Part shown: positions 1 to 7,237 of the stretch, one piece after another | Position numbering within the stretch: position 1 is the first letter of the stretch | Layout: each line of letters starts with the position of its first letter | Assembly: GCA_900315595.1 (NCBI GenBank) | Contig: OMZQ01000008.1 | Location: forward strand, 1-64,000 | DNA from: an uncultured Eubacteriales bacterium | GTDB taxonomy: Bacteria > Bacillota > Clostridia > Oscillospirales > Oscillospiraceae | Reading direction: 5' to 3' | DNA length: 64,000 nucleotides | Position numbers and translations under genes: made by a program | Notes under the pieces: model-generated | Told to the model about the DNA's origin: nothing | What the model saw: only the letters and a program-made list of their open reading frames with translations | The model's database searches: none

Positions 1-186
1 CATAGACTCGCACCGACTCGATGGAAGTCTATGGAAGCCCCAATCCATTGTCTCATATTCGGAGGGCTACTTCAACCCGCCCTCAGATTTGACGCTTACT
101 AAGTAACAGTCTCCACGCAGCTGGCAGATCCGTATTACACGTTTTACGTGTCCGCGAGGAACAGAGGGCTTCGCCCGCATATGAAA
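1..186. other. Window edge without a recognisable gene
   Basis: No gene can be supported here. On the plus strand one frame is open from the window edge to a TAA near position 105. It could be the last 34 codons of a truncated or neighbouring gene, but the peptide resembles nothing I recognise. A small hairpin (GGGC TTC GCCC) sits near 168-178. Confidence 0.3.
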
Positions 187-209
187 ATCCACCGGCTTGG
201 CCGGTGGAT
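187..209. terminator. Hairpin, probable terminator
   Basis: A perfect 9-bp stem (ATCCACCGG / CCGGTGGAT, loop of 5) is flanked by AAAA on the left and GTTTAATT on the right. It could stop transcription in either direction: the minus-strand capsule operon, or a gene entering from the left. Confidence 0.5.
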
Positions 210-230
210 GTTTAATTGGGCACGGTATTC

Positions 231-368
231 AGTGAGAGGGATTCGAACAGGGCGACGGCAACGCCGGCAAAAACAGTCCGGTGGACTGTTTTTGAGCCCG
301 CGGGAGAATCCCTCTCACTCCGCCAAAGCGAAAAACCTGTTGATGACAGTCGACAGGTTTTTCGCTTT
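231..368 (+). repeat. tRNA-3'-end-like element with two perfect hairpins
   Basis: A 14-bp inverted repeat (AGTGAGAGGGATTC at 231-244, its complement at 306-319) encloses an 11-bp perfect hairpin (269-293, AAAAACAGTCC stem). The right arm continues as CCCTCTCACTCCGCCA, which looks like the T-arm and acceptor end of a tRNA with CCA. The left arm, read on the minus strand, carries the GTTCGAATC T-loop consensus. Directly after CCA comes a 16-bp perfect hairpin with a 12-nt loop (325-368) that would be an excellent terminator for the minus-strand operon. No D arm or anticodon arm is present, so this is not a functional tRNA. A related arrangement occurs at 29533-29660. Confidence 0.55.
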
Positions 369-382
369 GCGTTATCATTTAA

Positions 383-550
383 TTATTTACCACAATAAGG
401 ACAGTGCGCCTTTTCGTCATCCTACTCCTCTTTTTCCTCGTCAATAAGCTCTGTGAAACCTGCGGATATAATACCGGTTGGGACAGCGACAAGACCGATC
501 CCGAGGACAGCAATAATTGCACTAAAAATCTTTCCGAGAACGGTTATCCG
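383..550 (-). pseudogene. C-terminal remnant of a K+-channel-like ion transporter
   Basis: The minus strand encodes about 40 codons containing GKIFSAIIAVLGIG and VAVPTGIISAGF, the typical inner pore helix after the selectivity filter of bacterial voltage-gated/K+ channel proteins. An in-frame TAG (422-424) follows, then DDEKAHCPYCGK and a TAA. The CPYCGK tail is common at the end of such channels in gut Clostridia. Everything before the pore helix is missing: an in-frame TGA lies just upstream and the phosphatase gene begins 22 bp away. The fragment therefore looks like debris left when the polysaccharide locus was inserted or rearranged. The family call is from motif recognition. Confidence 0.6.
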
Positions 551-571
551 TCAAAATATAAGCATTATTGT

Positions 572-1978
572 TTATTCCAGAAAAATCTTCCGAATGCTGT
601 CTAAATCTTCCTGAGGAACGCCGACAATCTCGGTCAGATAATATTCGATCTGTTCATTGATCGTTTCGCCTGGATAACCTGCTAATCCGTTGTGAACGGA
701 ATCCAGATTATCCGCATACTCATAACCGTTAACGAAGAATCCGGTAAGGCCATATTCAAAATCCATGTCTTCTGCTGAAACCCCAAGAACACCTTGCAAT
801 AGGAAAACAATCGTTCCCGTTCGATCGGCACCATATGTGCAGTGCAGATACATTGGGTAATTGTTTGCGTCTGCGAGATCAGTAAAGATTCGTTTAATTG
901 TTGAATAATTGCCTTTTGCAAAGATGCCGCCATATGACGGAGAAGTATAAAAAGAGTGTCTGACGCCTTTTCCCAACCTGGAAATATAGTTTCCACTGAA
1001 CAAATCTGCGAAGCGGAGATCAAGATCCGTACGGAAGCCGAATGCCTCAACTTCCTCCGGATTCTCCAGGAAATATGTGGGTTCCACCAATCCGTCGATC
1101 TCACCGCCTCGGATTAGCACGCCTTCGCGCACCCGCTTTCCATATATCGTTTCATATCCGCCAATATCACGGGTGTTACGAACGCCAGTAAAGGTAATGA
1201 AACGATTTGTATCTGCTGTTCTGAAGGTACCGGAATAGGTTTCCTCCAGGTTGGCGTTCGTTACGGTAACAGAATAGTGGTATGTGCGGTCAGTTTCCAG
1301 GTTGTTGATTTCCAATTCTGTCCTGTTACGAGGCAGCTCATATACCTGACCGGAAAGCTTCAGTTCAGCTTTGTTGCCCTCCGGCAGTCGGTAGCGGAAG
1401 ACATACGGCCGGTAGGGAGAGCCGCTTGTTTTGACGGCATCTTCTAAAGATATCTTTCCTTCATACACCGCCTGCATGGCAGGAGAACAGAGCCAGACCA
1501 GCTCCCCCTCCGGAGGAAGTTCGATCAGAGGAACACTTTGATTGCTTTCTGCTGTTACAACACTGTCAATCTGAATTTGCCGGCTCGGAGCATGATCCCT
1601 CAATTTGATCGCGGATACTCCGACAGCAAATAGCAGCATCGCTGCTACAGTTCCGATCAGATATACCCTTTTCTTCTTCGTCAACCTAAGCTTTCGAAAA
1701 AAAACGCGCTTCTTATTCTTCGGCTTCTGATAGGTGCCCGGAATCAGAACGCCGTCCTCGTCAAACTCATAGACGCCGCGTTTCAGAATGCCATGAGACA
1801 TGTCTCGATGAACCGTCTTATGATGGTTCCGGACCAACTCACCGCCCGTCCCTGCATAGTAAATCTTCCCGTTCAATCGGATTACTCCTGCATGGACGGG
1901 TTCTCCTTCTTCTATGTAATAGAGGACGCCGTTTAACTCCTCAATCTTTCCTTTTGCATCTGAATGATTCATTTTCAT
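572..1978 (-). CDS. Membrane-anchored DSP-type tyrosine phosphatase with cell-wall-binding-like N-terminus
   Basis: The 468-residue protein has three parts. Residues 10-85 form aromatic repeats of the cell-wall-binding/glucan-binding type. A strongly basic stretch and one membrane helix follow at about 105-125. The C-terminal half contains an FN3-like segment and then a phosphatase of the Y_phosphatase3 (PF13350) kind, with the CX5R loop HCTYGADRTG (Cys380, Arg386). By the positive-inside rule the catalytic half should lie outside the cell. It is the last gene of the polysaccharide operon, after the CpsD-like kinase, so a role in removing phosphate from surface or secreted substrates is plausible but unproven. 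I chose ATG 1978 because AGGTG lies just upstream; a start 27 bp earlier is possible. Confidence 0.8.
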   Translation of the reverse strand: MKMNHSDAKGKIEELNGVLYYIEEGEPVHAGVIRLNGKIYYAGTGGELVRNHHKTVHRDMSHGILKRGVYEFDEDGVLIPGTYQKPKNKKRVFFRKLRLTKKKRVYLIGTVAAMLLFAVGVSAIKLRDHAPSRQIQIDSVVTAESNQSVPLIELPPEGELVWLCSPAMQAVYEGKISLEDAVKTSGSPYRPYVFRYRLPEGNKAELKLSGQVYELPRNRTELEINNLETDRTYHYSVTVTNANLEETYSGTFRTADTNRFITFTGVRNTRDIGGYETIYGKRVREGVLIRGGEIDGLVEPTYFLENPEEVEAFGFRTDLDLRFADLFSGNYISRLGKGVRHSFYTSPSYGGIFAKGNYSTIKRIFTDLADANNYPMYLHCTYGADRTGTIVFLLQGVLGVSAEDMDFEYGLTGFFVNGYEYADNLDSVHNGLAGYPGETINEQIEYYLTEIVGVPQEDLDSIRKIFLE

Positions 1979-2045
1979 GGCACACCTGTTTGGAAAAACC
2001 AACAATCTCTGTTAATCTGGGTTCTTGTAATTCTTGACTGCTTGA

Positions 2046-2852
2046 TTAGTCCGTTTTTTCGACGGACTCCATTTCAGGTTTCGCTGTTTGCTCATCCTTT
2101 CCCTTTTTATGCCAGTGATGGGAGTGCTGCTGACCATACCCGTAGCCGTAACCGTAACCCTTTCCGTAGCCGTGCTTACCGTAGTAACCATAATGGCGGC
2201 TGCGATAGTAATAGCCATCGCGTTTCTTGTGCGTTTTATTTCGGATTGCTCCAAGGACCCGGCATTCGCTCTTCTTGAGCTGCGTAAGAACCTCCTGAGC
2301 CATCTTAGAATGCACGCGTCCATCACCGAGAACCAGCACCGTACCGTCGCAGTGAGTCGCAATAACTGCTGCGTCGATCACTCGGCCAAGTGGCGGCGTA
2401 TCCACAATGATATAATCATAAACCTTGCGAAGGACCGACATGAGCGCTGAGAAGTATTTTCCGCTGAGCAGTTCCACCGGGTTCGGGGGATATTTTCCAG
2501 CGAACAGAATGTGGAGGTTGTCAAACTGCGTCGCATACAAGCATTGTTCAAGTTGCTTCATTCCGGTCAGCACTTCGCTAAGTCCAGCATAATTCCGAAC
2601 GTCAGTATTACGACCGGCCATAACGGACTTCCGCATGTCTGCGTCAACGATCAGCGTCCGCTTGCCAAGCTCGGAAAAGCTCTTTGCGATCTGCATGGAG
2701 ACGACGGTCTTGCCCTCATTTTCAATGCAGCTTGTTATGGCAATTGCTCGAACATCCTGACCGCAGAACTGCAGGTTGGTACGAAGAACCTTATAGGCCT
2801 CTTTCGTGAAGAAGTCATCCATGCCTGGGAGATTGATTGTTATCTTATCCAT
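2046..2852 (-). CDS. CpsD/CapB-type bacterial tyrosine kinase
   Basis: The 268-residue cytoplasmic BY-kinase domain would autophosphorylate on its tail and control polymerisation and export of the polysaccharide with its membrane partner encoded upstream. Visible motifs are Walker A (CIENEGKT, about 42-49), Walker A' (LIVDADMRK, 67-75) and Walker B (YIIVDTPP, about 147-154). Residues 214-239 hold eleven tyrosines interspersed with glycine and basic residues, far richer than the usual four or five. The start ATG at 2852 overlaps the stop of the CpsC-like gene by 8 bp and is preceded by AAGGGAGAG, so the two are translationally coupled. The longer in-frame extension upstream is ignored. Confidence 0.92.
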   Translation of the reverse strand: MDKITINLPGMDDFFTKEAYKVLRTNLQFCGQDVRAIAITSCIENEGKTVVSMQIAKSFSELGKRTLIVDADMRKSVMAGRNTDVRNYAGLSEVLTGMKQLEQCLYATQFDNLHILFAGKYPPNPVELLSGKYFSALMSVLRKVYDYIIVDTPPLGRVIDAAVIATHCDGTVLVLGDGRVHSKMAQEVLTQLKKSECRVLGAIRNKTHKKRDGYYYRSRHYGYYGKHGYGKGYGYGYGYGQQHSHHWHKKGKDEQTAKPEMESVEKTD

Positions 2853-3633
2853 TATGTTTCTCTCCCTTCTGCTTGCTGGATTCTTTCGAAGCTTCATACT
2901 GATAGTGGGAATACTTCCCGTAATATCCGTTTCTGCCCTTCGTGTTCTCATATGCGTTCGGGATATCGCCCAGCAGACTCAGTCCAAGATAGCGGGAAAT
3001 ATCTTCCTCCGTTCGGATCCGATCATCCGCGAAGTAGGCGATCAGGCAGATCGCATAAACAATCAACGCTGTCACTACGCCAATAACCAGGTAAGTCATA
3101 ATACTGGTTTGGTTGCACGGATTGTAATCGATCAAACCGCGTTCCACCCAGTTGACCTGATTAAAGCCCATCGCCGTCTCGATTTGCTTTGCGCCGAGTT
3201 CGCAAACCTTATCTACGATCAGTTTTGATTTTTCTGGCGAATCGCTGACGATGCTGACTTCGAGGATTCGAGTGTCCTCTGGATTGTTCGTCGTGAGGCT
3301 ATGGGTAAGCTGGTTATAGGAAATGTCCAACCCCAACTGATCCCTCACCTCATCCAGTACGGCATGGCTTTTCAGTAGATAGGTACAGTCGTTGACGACG
3401 TTAAGGGCGAGTGAAAAATCCTCCTTGACCTGATAATCGTCCTCCTTCTGATTCTGCCGTAAAATGTATAAGGTGGCAGTCGACGTATACTCCGGTTCAA
3501 AGGTCACTGCGATAAAAGCAAACACTCCGCCAACGACAAGAATGGTCACAATCAGAATAATCAAAATGTTGTGGACGAACACCGACCAGAAGTCGCCAAA
3601 GGTTATAACTCTTACATTTTCCTGTTTTTCCAT
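2845..3633 (-). CDS. CpsC/Wzz-like chain-length determinant and kinase activator
   Basis: The 262-residue Wzz-family protein has membrane helices at about 19-43 and 180-201 with an extracytoplasmic region between them. The short cytoplasmic C-terminal tail normally activates the separate CpsD kinase. This tail has its own tyrosine cluster at 237-246 (YYGKYSHYQY), unusual because tyrosines are typically on the kinase. The start at 3633 lies 2 bp after the stop of the PHP phosphatase gene, with a weak CTGGAG site. It is coupled by overlap to the kinase gene. Confidence 0.9.
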   Translation of the reverse strand: MEKQENVRVITFGDFWSVFVHNILIILIVTILVVGGVFAFIAVTFEPEYTSTATLYILRQNQKEDDYQVKEDFSLALNVVNDCTYLLKSHAVLDEVRDQLGLDISYNQLTHSLTTNNPEDTRILEVSIVSDSPEKSKLIVDKVCELGAKQIETAMGFNQVNWVERGLIDYNPCNQTSIMTYLVIGVVTALIVYAICLIAYFADDRIRTEEDISRYLGLSLLGDIPNAYENTKGRNGYYGKYSHYQYEASKESSKQKGEKHNG

Positions 3634-3635
3634 GA

Positions 3636-4391
3636 TTAACTCCAGTTCATTAGAATGGGTTCGCCATTTAGAATCCGGAAGGCGTTTTCGAAGCATAGTG
3701 CTCTAGCATACTCTGCTCCGTATTTTTGTTCCAGTACCGCCGCGCATTCGGAGACTCCGGGCGGGCGCCTGTCCAAATTGTGCCCGTCCGAGCAAATCAG
3801 GTCTACCAGATGATTTGACAGCATTTTCCTACAGCGAGAGCGTTCAAAGAAGCCAGCCTTTCCCAGCACGGACTGAGCATTGACCTGAATCGGGATACCC
3901 TTGCTCCTGAGTTCTCGGATATCCGATAGATTCCGGGACAGGTTCCGGTATCGTTCCGCGTGAGCTAAAATGGGCTTATAGCCGGCGCGGAGCAGCTCGT
4001 ACATGCCATTCATGATGAAATTACGGTCCTCACCTTCCAGATAATCGGTCAGGATATACCGCGTTCCATTCATCGTATTGCAGAGTCCGTTCTCCAGCCA
4101 GGAAACGCTGTTTTGGTCGTAACGCAACTCATTTCCAAGCGTGATTCGCATCCCAGGCCAGCGACGGCTGGCTTCTTTGCCTTGAAGTTCAATAAACCGT
4201 TTCTGAACCGCCTCGCGATTGTCTCCAAAAAAGCCGGGATGATAATGCGGTGTCAAACAAAGCAGCCGCACGCCATCGTGGTATTCCGCATCCAGCATGC
4301 GGAGCATATTCTCTTGTGTCCTTGCTCCGTCGTCTACGTCATACAAGGCATGTAGATGAAGGTCAGCAAAAACGTTAGTCTCATTTTTCAT
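3636..4391 (-). CDS. CpsB/YwqE-type PHP-domain tyrosine-protein phosphatase
   Basis: The 251-residue PHP-fold metal-dependent phosphatase would dephosphorylate the CpsD-like kinase encoded two genes downstream. Metal-binding motifs are all visible: DLHLHALYDVDDGA near the N-terminus, LTPHYHPG, GNELRYD, LAHAERY and a late SDGHN. Length and order match CpsB of streptococci and YwqE of Bacillus. It is the first gene of the tight phosphatase-CpsC-CpsD-phosphatase group. The ATG at 4391 overlaps the end of a short remnant reading frame; GGGAG lies about 13 nt upstream. Confidence 0.9.
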   Translation of the reverse strand: MKNETNVFADLHLHALYDVDDGARTQENMLRMLDAEYHDGVRLLCLTPHYHPGFFGDNREAVQKRFIELQGKEASRRWPGMRITLGNELRYDQNSVSWLENGLCNTMNGTRYILTDYLEGEDRNFIMNGMYELLRAGYKPILAHAERYRNLSRNLSDIRELRSKGIPIQVNAQSVLGKAGFFERSRCRKMLSNHLVDLICSDGHNLDRRPPGVSECAAVLEQKYGAEYARALCFENAFRILNGEPILMNWS

Positions 4392-4506
4392 CAGCGATTG
4401 CTAACTCCCTAAATTGCTCTCTAAAGCGATTGTACAGATAATAAATTGCCAATAATACAATGCATGGATGGATTTCATCTTTAATAAAATGAACGCCGAT
4501 CTGGCT
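4381..4506 (-). pseudogene. Short membrane-protein remnant ending in the cpsB-like start
   Basis: The minus strand holds a 41-codon frame that follows a TAG and has no usable start. It contains HFIKDEIHP and a hydrophobic IVLLAIYYLYNRF segment, and its TGA overlaps the next gene's ATG, as coupled genes do. It reads like the last helix of a lost membrane protein. The family cannot be identified and a real small gene with a non-standard start is not excluded. The rest of the 4507-4657 gap shows nothing. Confidence 0.3.
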
Positions 4507-4657
4507 CTAACAATCCTACTGTGGCCTTACCAAAATCCCGCAAAATACTAACGGGTATCTCCCGAGCTGCTAAAACAATTTGGAAATCATAAGGGATATG
4601 AAAGAATAATAAATTGTTCAGCAAATAGCGCTAAATCCTAAATAATCAGGAGGCGAA

Positions 4658-5602
4658 TCAAGCGGCGGGTTCTACGCCGGGTTCCTCTAAAACGCATTCT
4701 ATCAATGTGTTTACGTCCTCTTGCATTTCACTTAATTTCAAAGAGGTTTCTTCTGATAGAGAGAATGTGTCAAGATCATAGGGTATAACATAAATTGGAA
4801 TATCACGGCATCTGCCTATTAGAATCCCATCGCATTTTACAAAAGAAATATCAAACAGATGATATTCTCCGCAATAAAACTCGGCTTTTTGCTGAGAGAC
4901 CTTGACGTCCACCTCGTCTTTCCACTTTAGAGGATATCGTAACGTTACAACTTCTGTCGAGATCGAAAAGGTTGCATTGTATTCTACAACTTCATTCAGA
5001 ACGAAGTCTGTATCCGCGATCAGATGGGAAAGAATGCTGTTGATTCCGTCTTCCTGTAACCTGCTTAGTTCCTGATAGTTCTGGTTTTCATAACTCACAT
5101 CAGGTAGTTCCGCGTAAACCACTACATTCCGATCTTCCTGCATTAGCGTTCCAAGAAGATATGGCGCCTTACTATCGAATACAATCGAAAAAAGCTGTGT
5201 GCCGTCTTTTTTGCTCCAAAAGGATATCGTACAGGGATTGTCACCAGACACGCGGTATTCTGTCATTCTGTAAAACTCCCCTGGGACGACGAGTTCACAG
5301 TATGGCGTCTGAACAATCACATCATCCCCAGTTTCCTGCTGCTGCGTGATACTTTCATTGCCAGGAAGCCCTGCTTCTTCTGTTGAGACGGGAGTGAAAC
5401 TCGAGGAAACTGTATCATAATCTGTCTCACTATTACTATCGTTCGATGAGTCATTACGACTCACCGTCGAAGAGGAGATCGCCGGCAGGGTGCCGGAATC
5501 TAACGAATAACTATTGATGGGCTGATTATTTCCACAACCGCAAAGCATCAGTACAATAATAAGCAATACATAGAATCGTGTTCTTTTTATGATTGATTTC
5601 AT
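4658..5602 (-). CDS. Lipoprotein of unknown function in the polysaccharide operon
   Basis: The 314-residue protein begins with KRTRFYVLLIIVLMLCGCG, a type II signal peptide with the lipobox ending in cysteine. A Ser/Thr/Asp-rich linker of about 70 residues and a mixed alpha/beta body follow. I do not recognise a domain. GAGGAAGG precedes the ATG. It sits between the flippase and the phosphoregulatory genes, so a role in surface assembly or sensing of the glycan is possible, but this is from position only. Confidence 0.75.
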   Translation of the reverse strand: MKSIIKRTRFYVLLIIVLMLCGCGNNQPINSYSLDSGTLPAISSSTVSRNDSSNDSNSETDYDTVSSSFTPVSTEEAGLPGNESITQQQETGDDVIVQTPYCELVVPGEFYRMTEYRVSGDNPCTISFWSKKDGTQLFSIVFDSKAPYLLGTLMQEDRNVVVYAELPDVSYENQNYQELSRLQEDGINSILSHLIADTDFVLNEVVEYNATFSISTEVVTLRYPLKWKDEVDVKVSQQKAEFYCGEYHLFDISFVKCDGILIGRCRDIPIYVIPYDLDTFSLSEETSLKLSEMQEDVNTLIECVLEEPGVEPAA

Positions 5603-5654
5603 TTTCCTTCCTCAGAGAAGCTTCCAAAGAGATTGTCAATAGAAACTGCCAGCA

Positions 5655-6974
5655 TTAATTCCGATCTAATAAGAGTTTGAATGTCTCAATAAGATTTCTG
5701 TAATTCAGCCCCTTCATCAGCAGATGGTTGTTTTCCCGGATGGGTTTCAGTACAAAACCTAAGACGATATTCGTGAAGAACTGCGTTAGAACTGCCGCAA
5801 TCGCAGCACCAATTACTCCCAAAACCGGAATGAGCAGACAGTTGATTAAGATATTGACCGTAGCCCCTCCTGAATTAATAATCCAGAGGTATCTTTGCTT
5901 TCCCTCTGCCAGAATCCAAATGTTTCTGACCATACCAATATACGAAAAAGGTATCTGCCAAACTACCACCCTCAGCGGAAATACTGCCTGTCCATAATCC
6001 TTTCCGTAGAGTACGTGAATAATGGTCGGAGCCAGTAAACTAAACAGAACACACTGCACTGCGGAAAGAAAAATGATAATTCCATAGAGGCGGACGACAT
6101 TCATCTGAAAACTCTCTTCAGACGACTGCTTACTCTCAAAGATAACAGGCCTTGCAGAATCAATAATCGCATTATAGACGAAACCGGTCATAGCAACAGT
6201 TGTAATGGCCGCTGAATAATAGCCAACTGCGACATCGTCAAGCAACAATTTCAGAAGGATATTACCGGAATAGCCAAATACCGTAACTAACATATTTGAG
6301 ACGATATAGTGCTTACTGACGGACAACAACATCTTTCCCCGTGCAAAGGAGACACTTAGTCTCTGATTACACAGTTTCCTATAAAACAGCATCAACGCAG
6401 CAGCGATGATTGCGTAATCCAGCGAGTAGGAGATAGCAAACCAATATAGGCTTTTTTCCGATGCAAGGAGATATATCTTATAGGCGGATGTAACAACATA
6501 GGCAATGAGTGAAACAAGCGATGTATATCTCGAGAGAAGCTTTGCCTGAAACCAGTACTGAGACATCTCCAGCGCTTGAAACAGGAGGTTTAGGGAATAC
6601 AGGACACAGACAATAATCGTTTCAGGTTCGTTTCGGTTTGCAATGGATGAAAATGCGAAGATGCCAATCATACATAATATGGCGGAAAGCGAATTCATCA
6701 ACAACGCTGTACCAAGGATTTCGCCTTGTCGGTCTATCTGACCGACAAACTCTTTGACCAAAATATTCCGCAACCCCAGCTGCATGATTGGCACGGCAAA
6801 CGCAGTTACAGACGCAGCGTAATTGATTGTGCCGAAATTGGCTGGTCCGAGGTAGCGTGCAGAAAGCATTCCAATCACAAGAGACAATACAGATTGGGCC
6901 ACTCTGCAGGCAATAATCCAGGATGCGTTTTGGAATACGCGTTTACTTTTCTTCAACTGTTCATCAGTTCTCAT
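5655..6974 (-). CDS. Wzx-type polysaccharide flippase (MOP superfamily)
   Basis: The 439-residue integral membrane protein has about 12-14 hydrophobic segments. Its N-terminus, FQNASWIIACRVAQSVLSLV followed by ARYLGPANFGTINYA, is the hallmark of the RfbX/Wzx polysaccharide-synthesis family. Such proteins move undecaprenyl-linked repeat units across the membrane. It fits with the priming transferase and the polymerase-like gene upstream in the same operon. The RBS is weak (GGGATACAGGAC), and an inverted repeat separates it from the preceding large gene, so its expression level may differ from that of the upstream genes. Confidence 0.9.
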   Translation of the reverse strand: MRTDEQLKKSKRVFQNASWIIACRVAQSVLSLVIGMLSARYLGPANFGTINYAASVTAFAVPIMQLGLRNILVKEFVGQIDRQGEILGTALLMNSLSAILCMIGIFAFSSIANRNEPETIIVCVLYSLNLLFQALEMSQYWFQAKLLSRYTSLVSLIAYVVTSAYKIYLLASEKSLYWFAISYSLDYAIIAAALMLFYRKLCNQRLSVSFARGKMLLSVSKHYIVSNMLVTVFGYSGNILLKLLLDDVAVGYYSAAITTVAMTGFVYNAIIDSARPVIFESKQSSEESFQMNVVRLYGIIIFLSAVQCVLFSLLAPTIIHVLYGKDYGQAVFPLRVVVWQIPFSYIGMVRNIWILAEGKQRYLWIINSGGATVNILINCLLIPVLGVIGAAIAAVLTQFFTNIVLGFVLKPIRENNHLLMKGLNYRNLIETFKLLLDRN

Positions 6975-7064
6975 GTCCTGTATCCCGTCCGCCTCAGTTC
7001 TTCATCATCAGCCATTCCATGATACCGGCGATCATTAATTCATGGCGTCTTACTCGGTTTTTTA

Positions 7065-7111
7065 AGCAATAGTTCCCGGTCAGCCGTTGAGATTGGCCGG
7101 GAACTACTGCT
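7065..7111. repeat. Large imperfect inverted repeat between the NAGPA-protein and flippase genes
   Basis: Arms of 18 nt (7065-7082 and 7094-7111) pair with one mismatch and one G-T pair around an 11-nt loop. Neither side carries a good T-run, so it may be a leaky terminator or an mRNA-stabilising structure after the 4.6-kb gene. The remaining gap (6975-7237) shows no gene. Confidence 0.5.
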
Positions 7112-7237
7112 TCATTTTGCTTGAAGGGGACCTCTATAGACTATCTGTTATAAATTCGCCGCACGAAGAACCTTTTTCATTCCTGTATTTCAAGTTTTTT
7201 ATAGTTTTTAGAGGCCCCCAACGGGCAATTAATAGTC

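Noticed and set aside
231..324. A functional tRNA gene
   Set aside because: Only T-arm and acceptor-like arms are present; there is no D arm, anticodon arm or 5' acceptor strand.
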